Source: Paenibacillus dendritiformis
Lineage (GTDB): Bacteria; Bacillota; Bacilli; Paenibacillales; Paenibacillaceae
Length of the DNA: 64,000 bases
Reading direction: 5' to 3'
NCBI RefSeq assembly: GCF_021654795.1
Contig: NZ_AP025344.1
Location: 992,001 to 1,056,000, forward strand
Positions 8,960 to 16,466 of the stretch are shown piece by piece (the stretch's first letter is position 1; each line of letters starts with the position of its first letter). The position numbers were made by a program, and so were the translations under genes. The notes below the pieces were generated by a model. That model was not told the DNA's origin. It saw only the letters and a program-made list of their open reading frames with translations, and did not search any database.

Positions 8960-9898
8960 TCAGGTCCGGTTCGAACGCTGCATAAGGCGGTATTTTAAGG
9001 GCGTACAGCCTGTCAACTCCTTGAAAATGCGTCCGAAATGGGTCAGGCTCTCAAAGCCGACCCGTTCCGCGATCTCTCCCATCTTGGCATCGGTATCCTG
9101 CAGCAGGAGGCGCGCTTCCTTGATGCGGACATTATTCACGTATTCGACCAGCGTAAAGCCGGTGCTGTCTTTGAACATTTTGCAGAAATAAGAGGGACTG
9201 ATATAAAACCGCCGGGAGATGGAATCCAGCGTAATGCGCCGGCTGTAGTTCTCGTTGATGAAGTTGACGACGGCGATGATTTTGGGATGAACCTGCTGCG
9301 GGCTGGCTGCTGGCTGGTTTTGGCCGCTGTCTGCTTTGCGCTTCAAATAGATGAGCAGCTCAATGAGCAATATTTTGACATAATACGCATAGCCCGGGGG
9401 CTGGCGCAGCGATTCGTGCACCATCCGGTCGAACAATCCCTCTACCATGCTCTGCTCGCTGCCGTCCAGACGGAGCAGATGCGTATCGGCTTGGAAGGCG
9501 GAGAACACGTCGAAACTCTCTTGCTTCGGGAGCAGGTCGGCGATAAATTCCCGCTTGAACTGGAGCGTGATGCGCTCGAAGGCCGCGCCGCTCGAATTGA
9601 CCAGCTTATGAATCTCGTTGACGTTGATGAATAGCAGCATGCCGCTCACGAGATGGTAGGTCTTATCCCCGACGAAGTACGATAATTCGCCCGAGACAAG
9701 ATAGAAAATCTCATAGGCGTCATGGTAATGGCGCGAAGGCATGCTGGAGCGGACTTTCCGTTCGCGGCTAATGTCGAAGATATCCGATTCGTAGAAATTC
9801 GTCTCTTTGGCGTCGGTCGTATCCACCAGGCGATCAGCTCCATTGGGGTGATGTGCATCAGTGTACCGCAGGATCGGAGGAAAAACAAGAGCATACAA
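8960..9898 (-). CDS. AraC-family transcriptional regulator with cupin sensor domain
   Basis: Up to 312 residues. The N-terminal half is an AraC-binding-type cupin (RHYHDAYEIFYLVSGELSYF) that probably binds a small ligand such as a sugar. The C-terminal 100 residues are the paired helix-turn-helix module (ITLDSISRRFYISPSYFCKM, then GEIAERVGFESLTHFGRIFK). The longest frame begins with a TTG at 9896-9898 lacking a ribosome binding site. A GTG at 9824-9826 preceded by GGAG may be the true start, giving about 288 residues. The target genes are unknown; no sugar genes flank it directly. Confidence 0.88.
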   Translation of the reverse strand: MYALVFPPILRYTDAHHPNGADRLVDTTDAKETNFYESDIFDISRERKVRSSMPSRHYHDAYEIFYLVSGELSYFVGDKTYHLVSGMLLFINVNEIHKLVNSSGAAFERITLQFKREFIADLLPKQESFDVFSAFQADTHLLRLDGSEQSMVEGLFDRMVHESLRQPPGYAYYVKILLIELLIYLKRKADSGQNQPAASPQQVHPKIIAVVNFINENYSRRITLDSISRRFYISPSYFCKMFKDSTGFTLVEYVNNVRIKEARLLLQDTDAKMGEIAERVGFESLTHFGRIFKELTGCTPLKYRLMQRSNRT

Positions 9899-10055
9899 GC
9901 GGAAACGAGTTAATATTCAACGTATCTTATTATTTGTCTTTTGCCAGTTTATTGAGTCGATAGAATTAGGAGAATTGTCATATGATCTGAATTCTTTTCT
10001 AGTAAATTAGGTGGAGTTGGTGGTATGTTTATACATAGAAAAAGGGGGTCTTCCA

Positions 10056-10757
10056 TTGAGAAAGAAATCAGCAGCCATCAGTATCGCAACATTACTTCTA
10101 GGGATGACGGTGGCTGGATGCAGCGGCGGCGATTCCGCGACGGCCGACCTGGAGAAGAAAATCGAGGCTTTGGAAAAAGAAAATGCGGAACTGAAAGCGG
10201 CAATGGGGAATCCGGGCGCAGGCAAAGCGGACGCCGAGAAAAAGGAAAATGCGGGCAACGACAGCGCCGGCAAGTCGGAGGAGAAGTCTGACCATGAGGC
10301 TGCTCCGGCTGCCAATGGCAAAGTAATTGAAGCGAAAAAGCCGCTCGAAATCGCCGATTTTGCCGAGCTGACCATTCAAGGAGCGAAGTTCGCCAACAAG
10401 ATTACCCCGCCGAACCCGGACAGCTTCTACTCCTATTATGAAGTGAAGGATGCGTCCAATACTTATTTCGACACGGTGATCAAGGTCAAGAGCTTGCTGA
10501 CCGAGGGGAAATCGGCGGATGAGTTCGTGTCGGTCAAGGTCGTCTACGACAACAAATATGAATATAACGCTTTTTCCACGATCGAGGATAAAGGAGGGGC
10601 GGATTTTACCTACACGAATATTACCAGCATCGAGCCATTGAAAACGGGCACGCTTCATTTCATCGCCGAGGTGCCTGCCGAAGTGGCGAAGGACAAGAAG
10701 CCGATCCAGGTCATCGTCTCGACCAACGGCGAGGATTATACATACACCTATCGTTAA
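10056..10757 (+). CDS. Lipoprotein of unknown function with coiled-coil segment
   Basis: 233 residues from TTG 10056, chosen because AAAGGGGG lies 7 bases upstream and the frame then opens with a compact lipoprotein signal, RKKSAAISIATLLLGMTVAGC. The mature protein has a short heptad-like region (ADLEKKIEALEKENAELKA), a charged low-complexity linker rich in Glu, Lys and Ala, and a C-terminal beta-rich domain of about 130 residues (from about 95) resembling the extracellular domains of small Bacillus lipoproteins. I do not recognise a specific family. It should be anchored to the outer face of the membrane. Confidence 0.8.
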   Translation: MRKKSAAISIATLLLGMTVAGCSGGDSATADLEKKIEALEKENAELKAAMGNPGAGKADAEKKENAGNDSAGKSEEKSDHEAAPAANGKVIEAKKPLEIADFAELTIQGAKFANKITPPNPDSFYSYYEVKDASNTYFDTVIKVKSLLTEGKSADEFVSVKVVYDNKYEYNAFSTIEDKGGADFTYTNITSIEPLKTGTLHFIAEVPAEVAKDKKPIQVIVSTNGEDYTYTYR

Positions 10758-10806
10758 TAATAAGTTCATTTTGTATAAAAATGTTATATCGAATTCTGCA
10801 TCCAAG

Positions 10807-10853
10807 TGCGGGCCTCCAGAAAGTAAGTGCTTCCTGAGAGGTTCGCATTTTTG
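10807..10853 (+). terminator. Terminator after the lipoprotein gene
   Basis: TGCGGGCCTC pairs with GAGGTTCGCA (10 bp with G-T pairs) around a loop that itself can fold (CAGAAAG / CTTCCTG), followed by TTTTTGTTTT. Nothing else is recognised between here and the next gene at 11066. Confidence 0.65.
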
Positions 10854-11065
10854 TTTTACCCGGCTTCCCGGCCTGCGGGACCGCAAGATGTCCTTCTTCT
10901 GCCGCGGGCTGTTATGAGCCGTCCCGCCTGCAATGGGCAAGCCGCTTCGCATCGTGCGGGGGCCCTGGGCGCCGGCCGGTAAATTCCAAGGAATGGCCCC
11001 GGCCGATGCGGGCATACAATCTATCAATCGGATGTGAACCCTATTGAATCGAGGAGGCCGGTAGG

Positions 11066-12442
11066 ATGAAGAAGACAGGGATAGGGCTGCGCATTGGTCT
11101 GCTGGCCGGGGCGATGGCGCTTGCCTTGGGGCCGGGCGCCGCAGGCGTGGCGGCTGCCGCGTCTGGTGGGACTGGCGCGGCAGGGTGGGCAGACCGGATC
11201 GCGGCCATGAATCAGGACGAACGGGCTCAGTACTTCGAGCAAGCGGCGCAGAGGCTGGCCGAGGCGGAACGGAAGCTCGCGCAGTCGAAGGCGCTGTACC
11301 TGGACGTTCCGTATTCCAGTATCGAAAGCAAGCTGTTCGATGCGAAGCTGGCTTACGCCCGGGCCGCCTCGGACGATGCCGAGCGCGACGCCGCGCAGCT
11401 CGGCCAACAGGCGGCGGAGCTGGAGCGGTTTGTGACGGAGGCGGAGCAGTTGAATACGGAGTCCCGCAAGGTGGAGCTGCGCGGGATCCGGCTGCGGGTG
11501 AGCCCGAGCCCGGGCGATAACGAGGCCGAGAAGGTGCGGGAACGGTTGGAGCGCATCAAGGCCGCGCATTTCAACGCGGTCTACCTGGAGGCGGCGGAGC
11601 GGGCGGGAGCGGACGCGAAGGCGAGCGGGGCCGGGACGCAGAATCCGGCAGTGAATCCGGGCGCATCGGCGAGGGCGAATCCTGCCGCGATTGCGGGAGC
11701 GGGCGGGAATGACGCGAAGATAGCCGCAAGACCAAGCGCATCGGCGGGCGCGAACGGCGCGAACACGAGCCCGAGCGTGGGCGAGACCGCGAATGCGAGC
11801 GCGAAAACGTCAGCGGCCAGCCCTTTGTTCGATGCGATGCAGGTGTACATCGATGAGGGCGCGAAGCTTGGCTTGGCCGTATTTGCCGGGGAAGCCGGCC
11901 CGTTCGGAGGCAAGCCGGGCGCCGCTGTCGTGGACATCCGCATCGGCGCAGAGACGGATCCGGCGGCGGTAAGGGAGCGGATTCGGCAGAACGGAGCGGA
12001 GCATGGGCTTGGCGCGATTATAACGGGGGAAGAGGCGTTTTTCGCCGGCGGTTATGAACGCGAGCTGTGGTTCGGCCTGTACCGCAGCCAGGCAGTTCTG
12101 CCGGAGCGGGATGCCACGAAGCCCGTCCGCGTGCTGCTGGAGCAGATGTCCCGCAAGGTGGGCGCCATCTATGTGCCGTTCGGCGGGATGACCCGGGAAG
12201 CGGCGGAACGATACCGGCCGCTGCTGGATCTGCTGGCGTCGGGGCTTTCCCGCACGCCCCAATGGAGCAGCAATGCCGCCGCTTCGATGCGGGACACCTT
12301 GATTCAGCTGCGGGAATATATTTACTTGGATACGGAAGTGAAGGAAGAGGTGCGGAACCGGCTGAGCGAGGATATCGATCAATGCGTCGAGCTGCTCGAA
12401 GCGCATTTGGCCGCGCATCGGGAAAGTGGCAGCGCATCGTGA
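11066..12442 (+). CDS. Secreted protein of unknown function with low-complexity insert
   Basis: 458 residues with a signal peptide (KK at 2-3, hydrophobic core about 10-32, Ala-rich end). Residues about 45-135 are helical and charged, rich in Ala, Glu and Arg. A segment GIRLRVSPSPGDNEAEKVRE, then HFNAVYLEA, recalls the first strand and helix of GHL10-like barrels, as in the protein at 1819. Residues about 180-250 are an Ala/Gly/Asn/Ser-rich linker that splits this from a second domain (VYIDEGAKLGLAVFAGEAG, then VGAIYVPFGGM). I infer a diverged barrel with a linker inserted. None of the catalytic acidic signature of GHL10 is visible, so activity is doubtful. ATG has GAGGAGGCCGG upstream. Confidence 0.75.
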   Translation: MKKTGIGLRIGLLAGAMALALGPGAAGVAAAASGGTGAAGWADRIAAMNQDERAQYFEQAAQRLAEAERKLAQSKALYLDVPYSSIESKLFDAKLAYARAASDDAERDAAQLGQQAAELERFVTEAEQLNTESRKVELRGIRLRVSPSPGDNEAEKVRERLERIKAAHFNAVYLEAAERAGADAKASGAGTQNPAVNPGASARANPAAIAGAGGNDAKIAARPSASAGANGANTSPSVGETANASAKTSAASPLFDAMQVYIDEGAKLGLAVFAGEAGPFGGKPGAAVVDIRIGAETDPAAVRERIRQNGAEHGLGAIITGEEAFFAGGYERELWFGLYRSQAVLPERDATKPVRVLLEQMSRKVGAIYVPFGGMTREAAERYRPLLDLLASGLSRTPQWSSNAAASMRDTLIQLREYIYLDTEVKEEVRNRLSEDIDQCVELLEAHLAAHRESGSAS

Positions 12443-12647
12443 AGCGGGGCGATAGCGGCGCGGGCCGGGGGATGGCCTGGCTGCCGGTTTTGTAAGGAGG
12501 CGTTTGCAAGCGCTGTTGTGGAGCGGGCGGCTGCATCCGCCGCGCTTCTGCACGAGCGTCGCAGGATGCGCGTCAGTGCGATGCAGCTCTCCGCGGCAAG
12601 CTTGAGCCGCCCGGACGGGGCGCTCATGCCCTTGAGGGGAGCCTCTT

Positions 12648-12882
12648 TTGCCGCAAATTGCAGCAATCCTCTCCCTGCTGCGATCCCGTGTCGCCAATCC
12701 TGCAAAAATGCAGCAATTGTTCCTGGGCCGCGCCCTCTATATGGCAATCCTGCAAAAGTGCAGCATTTTGCCCGTCCAATCGCGGAACGAAGCAGAAACG
12801 CGCAAAATTGATGTACTTTTGCAGCAATTCCTGCTTCGATGCGTATTTTGCGGTGAAAATCCTGCGCCTGTGCAGGATTTTT
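12648..12882. repeat. Array of five hairpin-core repeats, about 50-bp period
   Basis: Cores at about 12648, 12698, 12748, 12805 and 12855 match forms of AATCCTGCAAAAATGCAGC or its complement, for example AATCCTGCAAAAGTGCAGC (12748). Each can fold as a short CTGCA/TGCAG hairpin. Sequence between cores is not conserved. The last core (CCTGCGCCTGTGCAGG) is a good hairpin followed by ATTTTT and might terminate transcripts. Long frames crossing this array on both strands are judged spurious. Confidence 0.65.
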
Positions 12883-12935
12883 ATGATTTTTATCCCGGCA
12901 AGCCGGCGGACTGGACCAAGCAAGCCGCAGAAGCC

Positions 12936-13284
12936 ACCTTGCCCGCCCGCAGCGTCGCTCCCGCCCGCAGCCGTGGTCCCGCGCCCGCAGCGTCGCTCCC
13001 GTCCGCAGCGTCGCTCGCGCCCGCGGCGGTACTCCCACCCGCAGCCGTGGTCCCGTCCGGAGCGGTGCTCCCGTCCGCGGCGTCGCTCCCGCCCGCGGCG
13101 TCGCTCCCGTCCGCAGCCGTGCTCCCGTCTGCAGCGTCGCTCCCGTCTGCAGCGGTGCTCCCGTCTGCAGCGGTGCTCCCGTCCGCGGCGGTGCTCCTGC
13201 CCGCAGCCGTGGTCCCGTCCGCAGCGTCGCTCCCGCCCGCAGCGGTGCTCCCGTCCGCGGCGTCGCTCCCGTCCGCAGAGGTGC
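12936..13284. repeat. 18-bp GC-rich minisatellite
   Basis: Roughly twenty imperfect units of GCAGCGTCGCTCCCGTCC or GCAGCGGTGCTCCCGTCC in tandem. The 18-bp period keeps a frame open on both strands (Ala-Ala-Ser/Val-Leu-Pro-Ser on the + strand). Neither frame has a plausible start with a ribosome binding site, and both run into unrelated sequence, so I treat it as non-coding. It lies between a + strand gene and the convergent VOC gene. Confidence 0.8.
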
Positions 13285-13307
13285 TCCCGCCTGCCGGTCG
13301 GGCTTTT
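13285..13307 (+). terminator. Terminator-like hairpin after the minisatellite
   Basis: CCCG and CGGG can pair across CCTGCCGGT, followed by CTTTTTA. It abuts the stop codon of the convergent VOC gene. The stem is short, so the call is tentative. Confidence 0.35.
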
Positions 13308-13672
13308 TATTGGCCGACGAGGACGAAGACGTTGCTGTCCGGCGCCTCCATGACGGCCACATGGCCTGATTCCGTCGGAAAAGGCTGGCGAATCCAGTTG
13401 ATATCCGTTCTGGCGGACAGCGCTTCATAAGTTTCGCACACGTCTTCCACGTAGATTTCAATGTCGGCCACCTGGAGAGCGGGATGATTTTGCAGGACGA
13501 GCTCGGAGCTCTTTTCGTCCGGGAACTTCATTCCGACCAAGATCCATGTTCCTCCTTCGCCGAGGGGCCGCTCGATGCGCCAATGCTCCGTCAAGCCGAG
13601 CGATTGGCAGAACTCGATCGAGGCCTCGATGTTTGCGGTGTACAGAGCGACGCATTCCAGTCTTTTGAACAT
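13307..13672 (-). CDS. VOC-family (glyoxalase/bleomycin-resistance fold) protein
   Basis: 121 residues, a single vicinal-oxygen-chelate module. It begins MFKRLECVALYTANIEASIE, typical of the first beta-alpha-beta unit, and ends with a second unit (GHVAVMEAPDSNVFVLVGQ) carrying the usual metal-site Glu position (MEAPD). Such proteins dimerise to form metalloenzymes or binding proteins. The reaction cannot be told from sequence. ATG with GGGAGGAAGTACCT upstream is a strong start. No operon partner is visible. Confidence 0.85.
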   Translation of the reverse strand: MFKRLECVALYTANIEASIEFCQSLGLTEHWRIERPLGEGGTWILVGMKFPDEKSSELVLQNHPALQVADIEIYVEDVCETYEALSARTDINWIRQPFPTESGHVAVMEAPDSNVFVLVGQ

Positions 13673-13794
13673 AGGTACTTCCTCCCAGCGATTTATTGTT
13701 GTTGTGTTGTGCCGTGCTTTGGTCTACTGTATCATCTATCTACGTCAACATTTGTCATAGATAAAAAGGAAGGTTGTGCGATAAGCGGGAACTG

Positions 13795-13985
13795 TAGAAC
13801 CCGGCCATGTTCACGCTGAAGTTGGGGGAGCAGGAGTGGAAGGGGATGTTAACGATGATTGCAGTTCCGCAGAACCCGCCATGTTGACCCTGATGCGGGG
13901 CAGCAGGAGTGGGTAGGGGGTGGGGTGTTAGTGATCCGGATATGTTGACGAGAGTGCCGAACAGCAGAACAAGGGTGAGCAGATA
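13795..13985. repeat. Imperfect tandem repeat of about 60-75 bp
   Basis: Three related blocks start near 13804, 13879 and 13938, sharing CCATGTTGAC-type starts, GGGGCAGCAGGAGTGG-type middles and GGTG-rich tails. The blocks have diverged and differ in length. They lie where the missing N-terminus of the following regulator gene would be expected. No gene is seen in 13673-14030. Confidence 0.45.
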
Positions 13986-14032
13986 ATGGCAGGGGAACAA
14001 TAGAAGACGCGTGCGTTGACAATGAATGCGGA

Positions 14033-14954
14033 ATGCGGCGTTCACGCGGTGACGGAAGAGGGACTGAGGCATGCGGTGTGTCGCTGCGCACCATCCAACG
14101 GGATCTGCGCGACCTGGAGGAGCTGGGGGTGCCGCTGTATGCCGAATACGGGCCTAAGGGCGGTTACCGGCTCCTGAAGGAGAAGCTGCTGCCTCCGCTG
14201 ACGTTCAGGGAAAATGAGGCGGTGGCGATGTTCTTCGCCTATCAGTCGCTGCATAACTACGCGTCGATACCGTTCGGGGAGGAAGCCGTCTCGGCGCTGT
14301 CCAAGCTCTACCGTATTCTGCCCCCGAACGCGAAGCGGACCATCGACCGTCTGAAGGATTGCATTCAGTTCTGGGTGCCGCAGAGAGAGCAGGAGGCTCC
14401 GTTATTGCAGCTATTATTGGAAGCGGCTGTCGGGCGCCAAGCGCTTACGATCCGCTACGATTCGGCGCGGGGAGAGAATGAACGGGACATTGTGCCGCTC
14501 GGCTTATATGCGCATAACGGCTATTGGTATTGCCCGGCTTATTGCTTCCGCAGGCAATCCTACCGATTGTTCCGCGCGGACTATGTCAGAGCGCTGAAGC
14601 CTCGGGAGCCATTGGAGCCAGAGATGCGGAGGCAGATGAAGAAGTTGATCACGCTCGAGCAATGGTTCCTGCCGCCTGTGCGCCAGCATCATGTGGCGCT
14701 GCGGGTGGAATTGACCCGCTTGGGAGTGAGGAAATGCGAGGCCGATCCTTGGCTCGATAAAGCCATCACGCGGCACGAGGACGGGACGGGCACGATCGAG
14801 ACCCGCACTTGGCGAGGGCGAACTCGAATACTATGCGGAGCGGATATTCAGTTGGGGGAGGGACGCCTTCGTGAAGGAGCCTCCCGAGTTGGCGAACTTA
14901 ATCATAGACAAGCTTGATCGGCTTCGCGGCCGGTATGGTACCGGCCAGACTTAG
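14033..14954 (+). pseudogene. Broken YafY/WYL-domain transcriptional regulator
   Basis: The body matches HTH plus WYL regulators: VSLRTIQRDLRDLEELGVPL is the recognition part of the helix-turn-helix, followed by GPKGGYRLL and a WYL region (RDIVPLGLYAHNGYWYCPAY). Two lesions are visible. First, the frame begins only just before the recognition helix, so the first about 25 residues of the HTH domain are missing and replaced by repeat DNA. Second, near 14803 the frame shifts. The open frame ends at 14917 in a meaningless tail, whereas the other frame continues GEGELEYYAERIFSWGRDAF to a stop at 14954, which is the expected WYL C-terminal extension. A sequencing error could explain the second lesion but not the first. 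Confidence 0.75.
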
Positions 14955-14970
14955 TGCACCAAGCAATGGA

Positions 14971-15004
14971 CGAATATGGGGGGATTCCCATATTCGTTTT
15001 TTTT
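14971..15004 (+). terminator. Strong terminator
   Basis: Perfect 10-bp stem CGAATATGGG / CCCATATTCG, short loop, then eight T. It insulates the following transporter operon from the broken regulator gene. Confidence 0.9.
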
Positions 15005-15124
15005 GTATGGGTTTATTTTGTGTGCATCCAAATTGTTGTTTTAAAAGTAAATAAAGCCAATATTTTCGACTATACCTTTACAAATGACAAGGAATAAGCA
15101 AAAAAATAATGTAATAATCAACAC

Positions 15125-15144
15125 AAAACAATATAAAACAATAA
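15125..15144. promoter_or_regulatory. Putative DeoR-type operator upstream of the sugar ABC/mtnKA operon
   Basis: ATAAAACAATAA (15133-15144), preceded by a partial copy AAAACAATA (15125-15133). The same 12-mer is found upstream of the microcompartment operon (23243-23254), and its core AAAACAATAA overlaps the promoter of the DeoR gene. Assignment to that regulator is inference from shared occurrence. Confidence 0.5.
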
Positions 15145-15151
15145 ATTTTCA

Positions 15152-15180
15152 TTGCGATATAGGTATGAAGGTGGTAGTAT
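15152..15180 (+). promoter_or_regulatory. Candidate promoter of the sugar ABC/mtnKA operon
   Basis: TTGCGA (15152-15157), 17-bp spacer, TAGTAT (15175-15180), starting 8 bp after the putative operator and 78 bp before the binding-protein start codon. Confidence 0.45.
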
Positions 15181-15257
15181 GTTAGACAACAACAGGTTTT
15201 ATGGCTTTTTGCATAGGACCTGAAGGGCTTTTGATTACCTTAAAAGGGGTGCAGGAG

Positions 15258-16376
15258 ATGAAGTTCAAAGTGATGACCCGATTTGTCGCTGCCGTAATGG
15301 CTGTATCGCTTGTGTTGGCAGGCTGTTCCACCGGGGGAGATTCCGCCCAAAGCAAGCCGAATGTGGACAAGAGCAACATCGAAAATCTTCCTCAGCCTAT
15401 TGCCAGCAAAGACGTGAAGATCATGGTTATCCGCAAAATCGGAGGCGACGATCATACGGCGCAATTTCTGGCAGGCGCCAAGCAAGAGGGCGAATCGATG
15501 GGATTTACGGTGGACACCTACTCCGCGAACGGCGATACGGCCAAATTCCATGACGCGATAGCCCAGGCTCTCGAAAAGAACTATGACGGCGTCATTATCT
15601 CGCACGGAGATGACGCGGCTACGGTGGATGATGTCAAGAAGCTGACGGAGAAGGGGATTCCGGTCGTCACATTCGACTCCAATCCGGACTTGGCCAATAT
15701 TGAAGGCGTGACGTTAACATCGCAGGACGACAAGCAGCTGGCCCAATTGGCGTTGGACAGCATGAATAAGCAGTTAAATGGAAGCGGTAACATTGTTTAT
15801 TTGTGGGTAGACGGATTCCCGCCGATGGTAAGCCGGAACGGCGTATACCAAGACTTTTTGAAGGCGAATGCGGGCATTAAGGAGATCGAGCGCTTCGGCG
15901 TCGCGGCATCCGATACATCGGTGCAGACGCAGAACGCCGTATCGGCGATGCTGACCAAGCACGGCCCAGGCCAGATTGACGCCATCTTCGCGACATGGGA
16001 TGCGTTCGCCATCGGCGCGGCGCGGGCCGTCAAGGAAGCCGGCCGGGACGAGATCAAAATTTACGGCATCGACGTGTCGAACGCCGATTTGCAGCTGATG
16101 CAGGAAGAGAATAGCCCATGGGTTGCCACGGCCGCCGTCGATCCGAAGGTGATCGGCGCCGTCAATATGCGACTGGTCGCGAAGAAGATCGCGGGCGAAG
16201 ACACGCCGCCAACCTTCGACCTCAAGCCGACAATGATTACGCAAGAGCAATTGAATTCCTCCGGGGAAAAAGTGAATATGGAGAGTCTCAGCAAGATCAT
16301 CCCGGATTGGGGCGTAAGCACGGACTTCGAGGAGGACTGGATGCAAGCCCTTAAGAAAGCGTATTCATCCAAATAA
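15258..16376 (+). CDS. Sugar ABC transporter substrate-binding lipoprotein
   Basis: 372 residues from ATG 15258 (GGGGTGCAGGAG upstream), preferred over an upstream in-frame start because the lipoprotein signal MKFKVMTRFV...VLAGC then begins correctly (lipid Cys about 23). The rest is a periplasmic-binding-protein type 1 fold (Peripla_BP_4, RbsB/LsrB-like), with repeated segments such as ALEKNYDGVIISHGDD and GPGQIDAIFATWDAFAIGAA. It would bind a pentose or related sugar outside the cell and deliver it to the ATPase/permease encoded next. Because mtnK and mtnA follow in the same operon, the ligand is likely a 5-substituted ribose such as 5-methylthioribose or 5-deoxyribose; this is inference. 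Confidence 0.9.
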   Translation: MKFKVMTRFVAAVMAVSLVLAGCSTGGDSAQSKPNVDKSNIENLPQPIASKDVKIMVIRKIGGDDHTAQFLAGAKQEGESMGFTVDTYSANGDTAKFHDAIAQALEKNYDGVIISHGDDAATVDDVKKLTEKGIPVVTFDSNPDLANIEGVTLTSQDDKQLAQLALDSMNKQLNGSGNIVYLWVDGFPPMVSRNGVYQDFLKANAGIKEIERFGVAASDTSVQTQNAVSAMLTKHGPGQIDAIFATWDAFAIGAARAVKEAGRDEIKIYGIDVSNADLQLMQEENSPWVATAAVDPKVIGAVNMRLVAKKIAGEDTPPTFDLKPTMITQEQLNSSGEKVNMESLSKIIPDWGVSTDFEEDWMQALKKAYSSK

Positions 16377-16386
16377 GAAGGGGACG

Positions 16387-16443
16387 GAGGGAAGCGCGGA
16401 AGGGCCTCCGCGGCCAACGCCGGATGGACGGCGCTTGCCTCCC
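16387..16443 (+). other. Large intercistronic hairpin
   Basis: GGAGGGAAGCGC pairs with GCGCTTGCCTCC at eleven of twelve positions, with further CCG/CGG pairing inside, between the binding-protein stop and the ATPase start. No T-run follows, so it is more likely an mRNA-stabilising or processing element that raises binding-protein levels than a terminator. Confidence 0.5.
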
Positions 16444-16466
16444 GATTCCGTACAGGAGGTGGAGAG

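Noticed and set aside
12648..12882. Possible CRISPR array (regular 50-bp period)
   Set aside because: The recurring part is only about 20 bases, is imperfect between copies and occurs in both orientations. The same cores recur at several unlinked loci, and no cas genes are present.
12648..13430. Plus-strand frame across the hairpin array and minisatellite
   Set aside because: No ribosome binding site, product is repeat-derived, and it runs into the antisense of the VOC gene.
12379..13461. Long minus-strand frame across the minisatellite and hairpin array
   Set aside because: Frame kept open by an 18-bp repeat. It overlaps the end of one real gene and the start of another and has no credible start.
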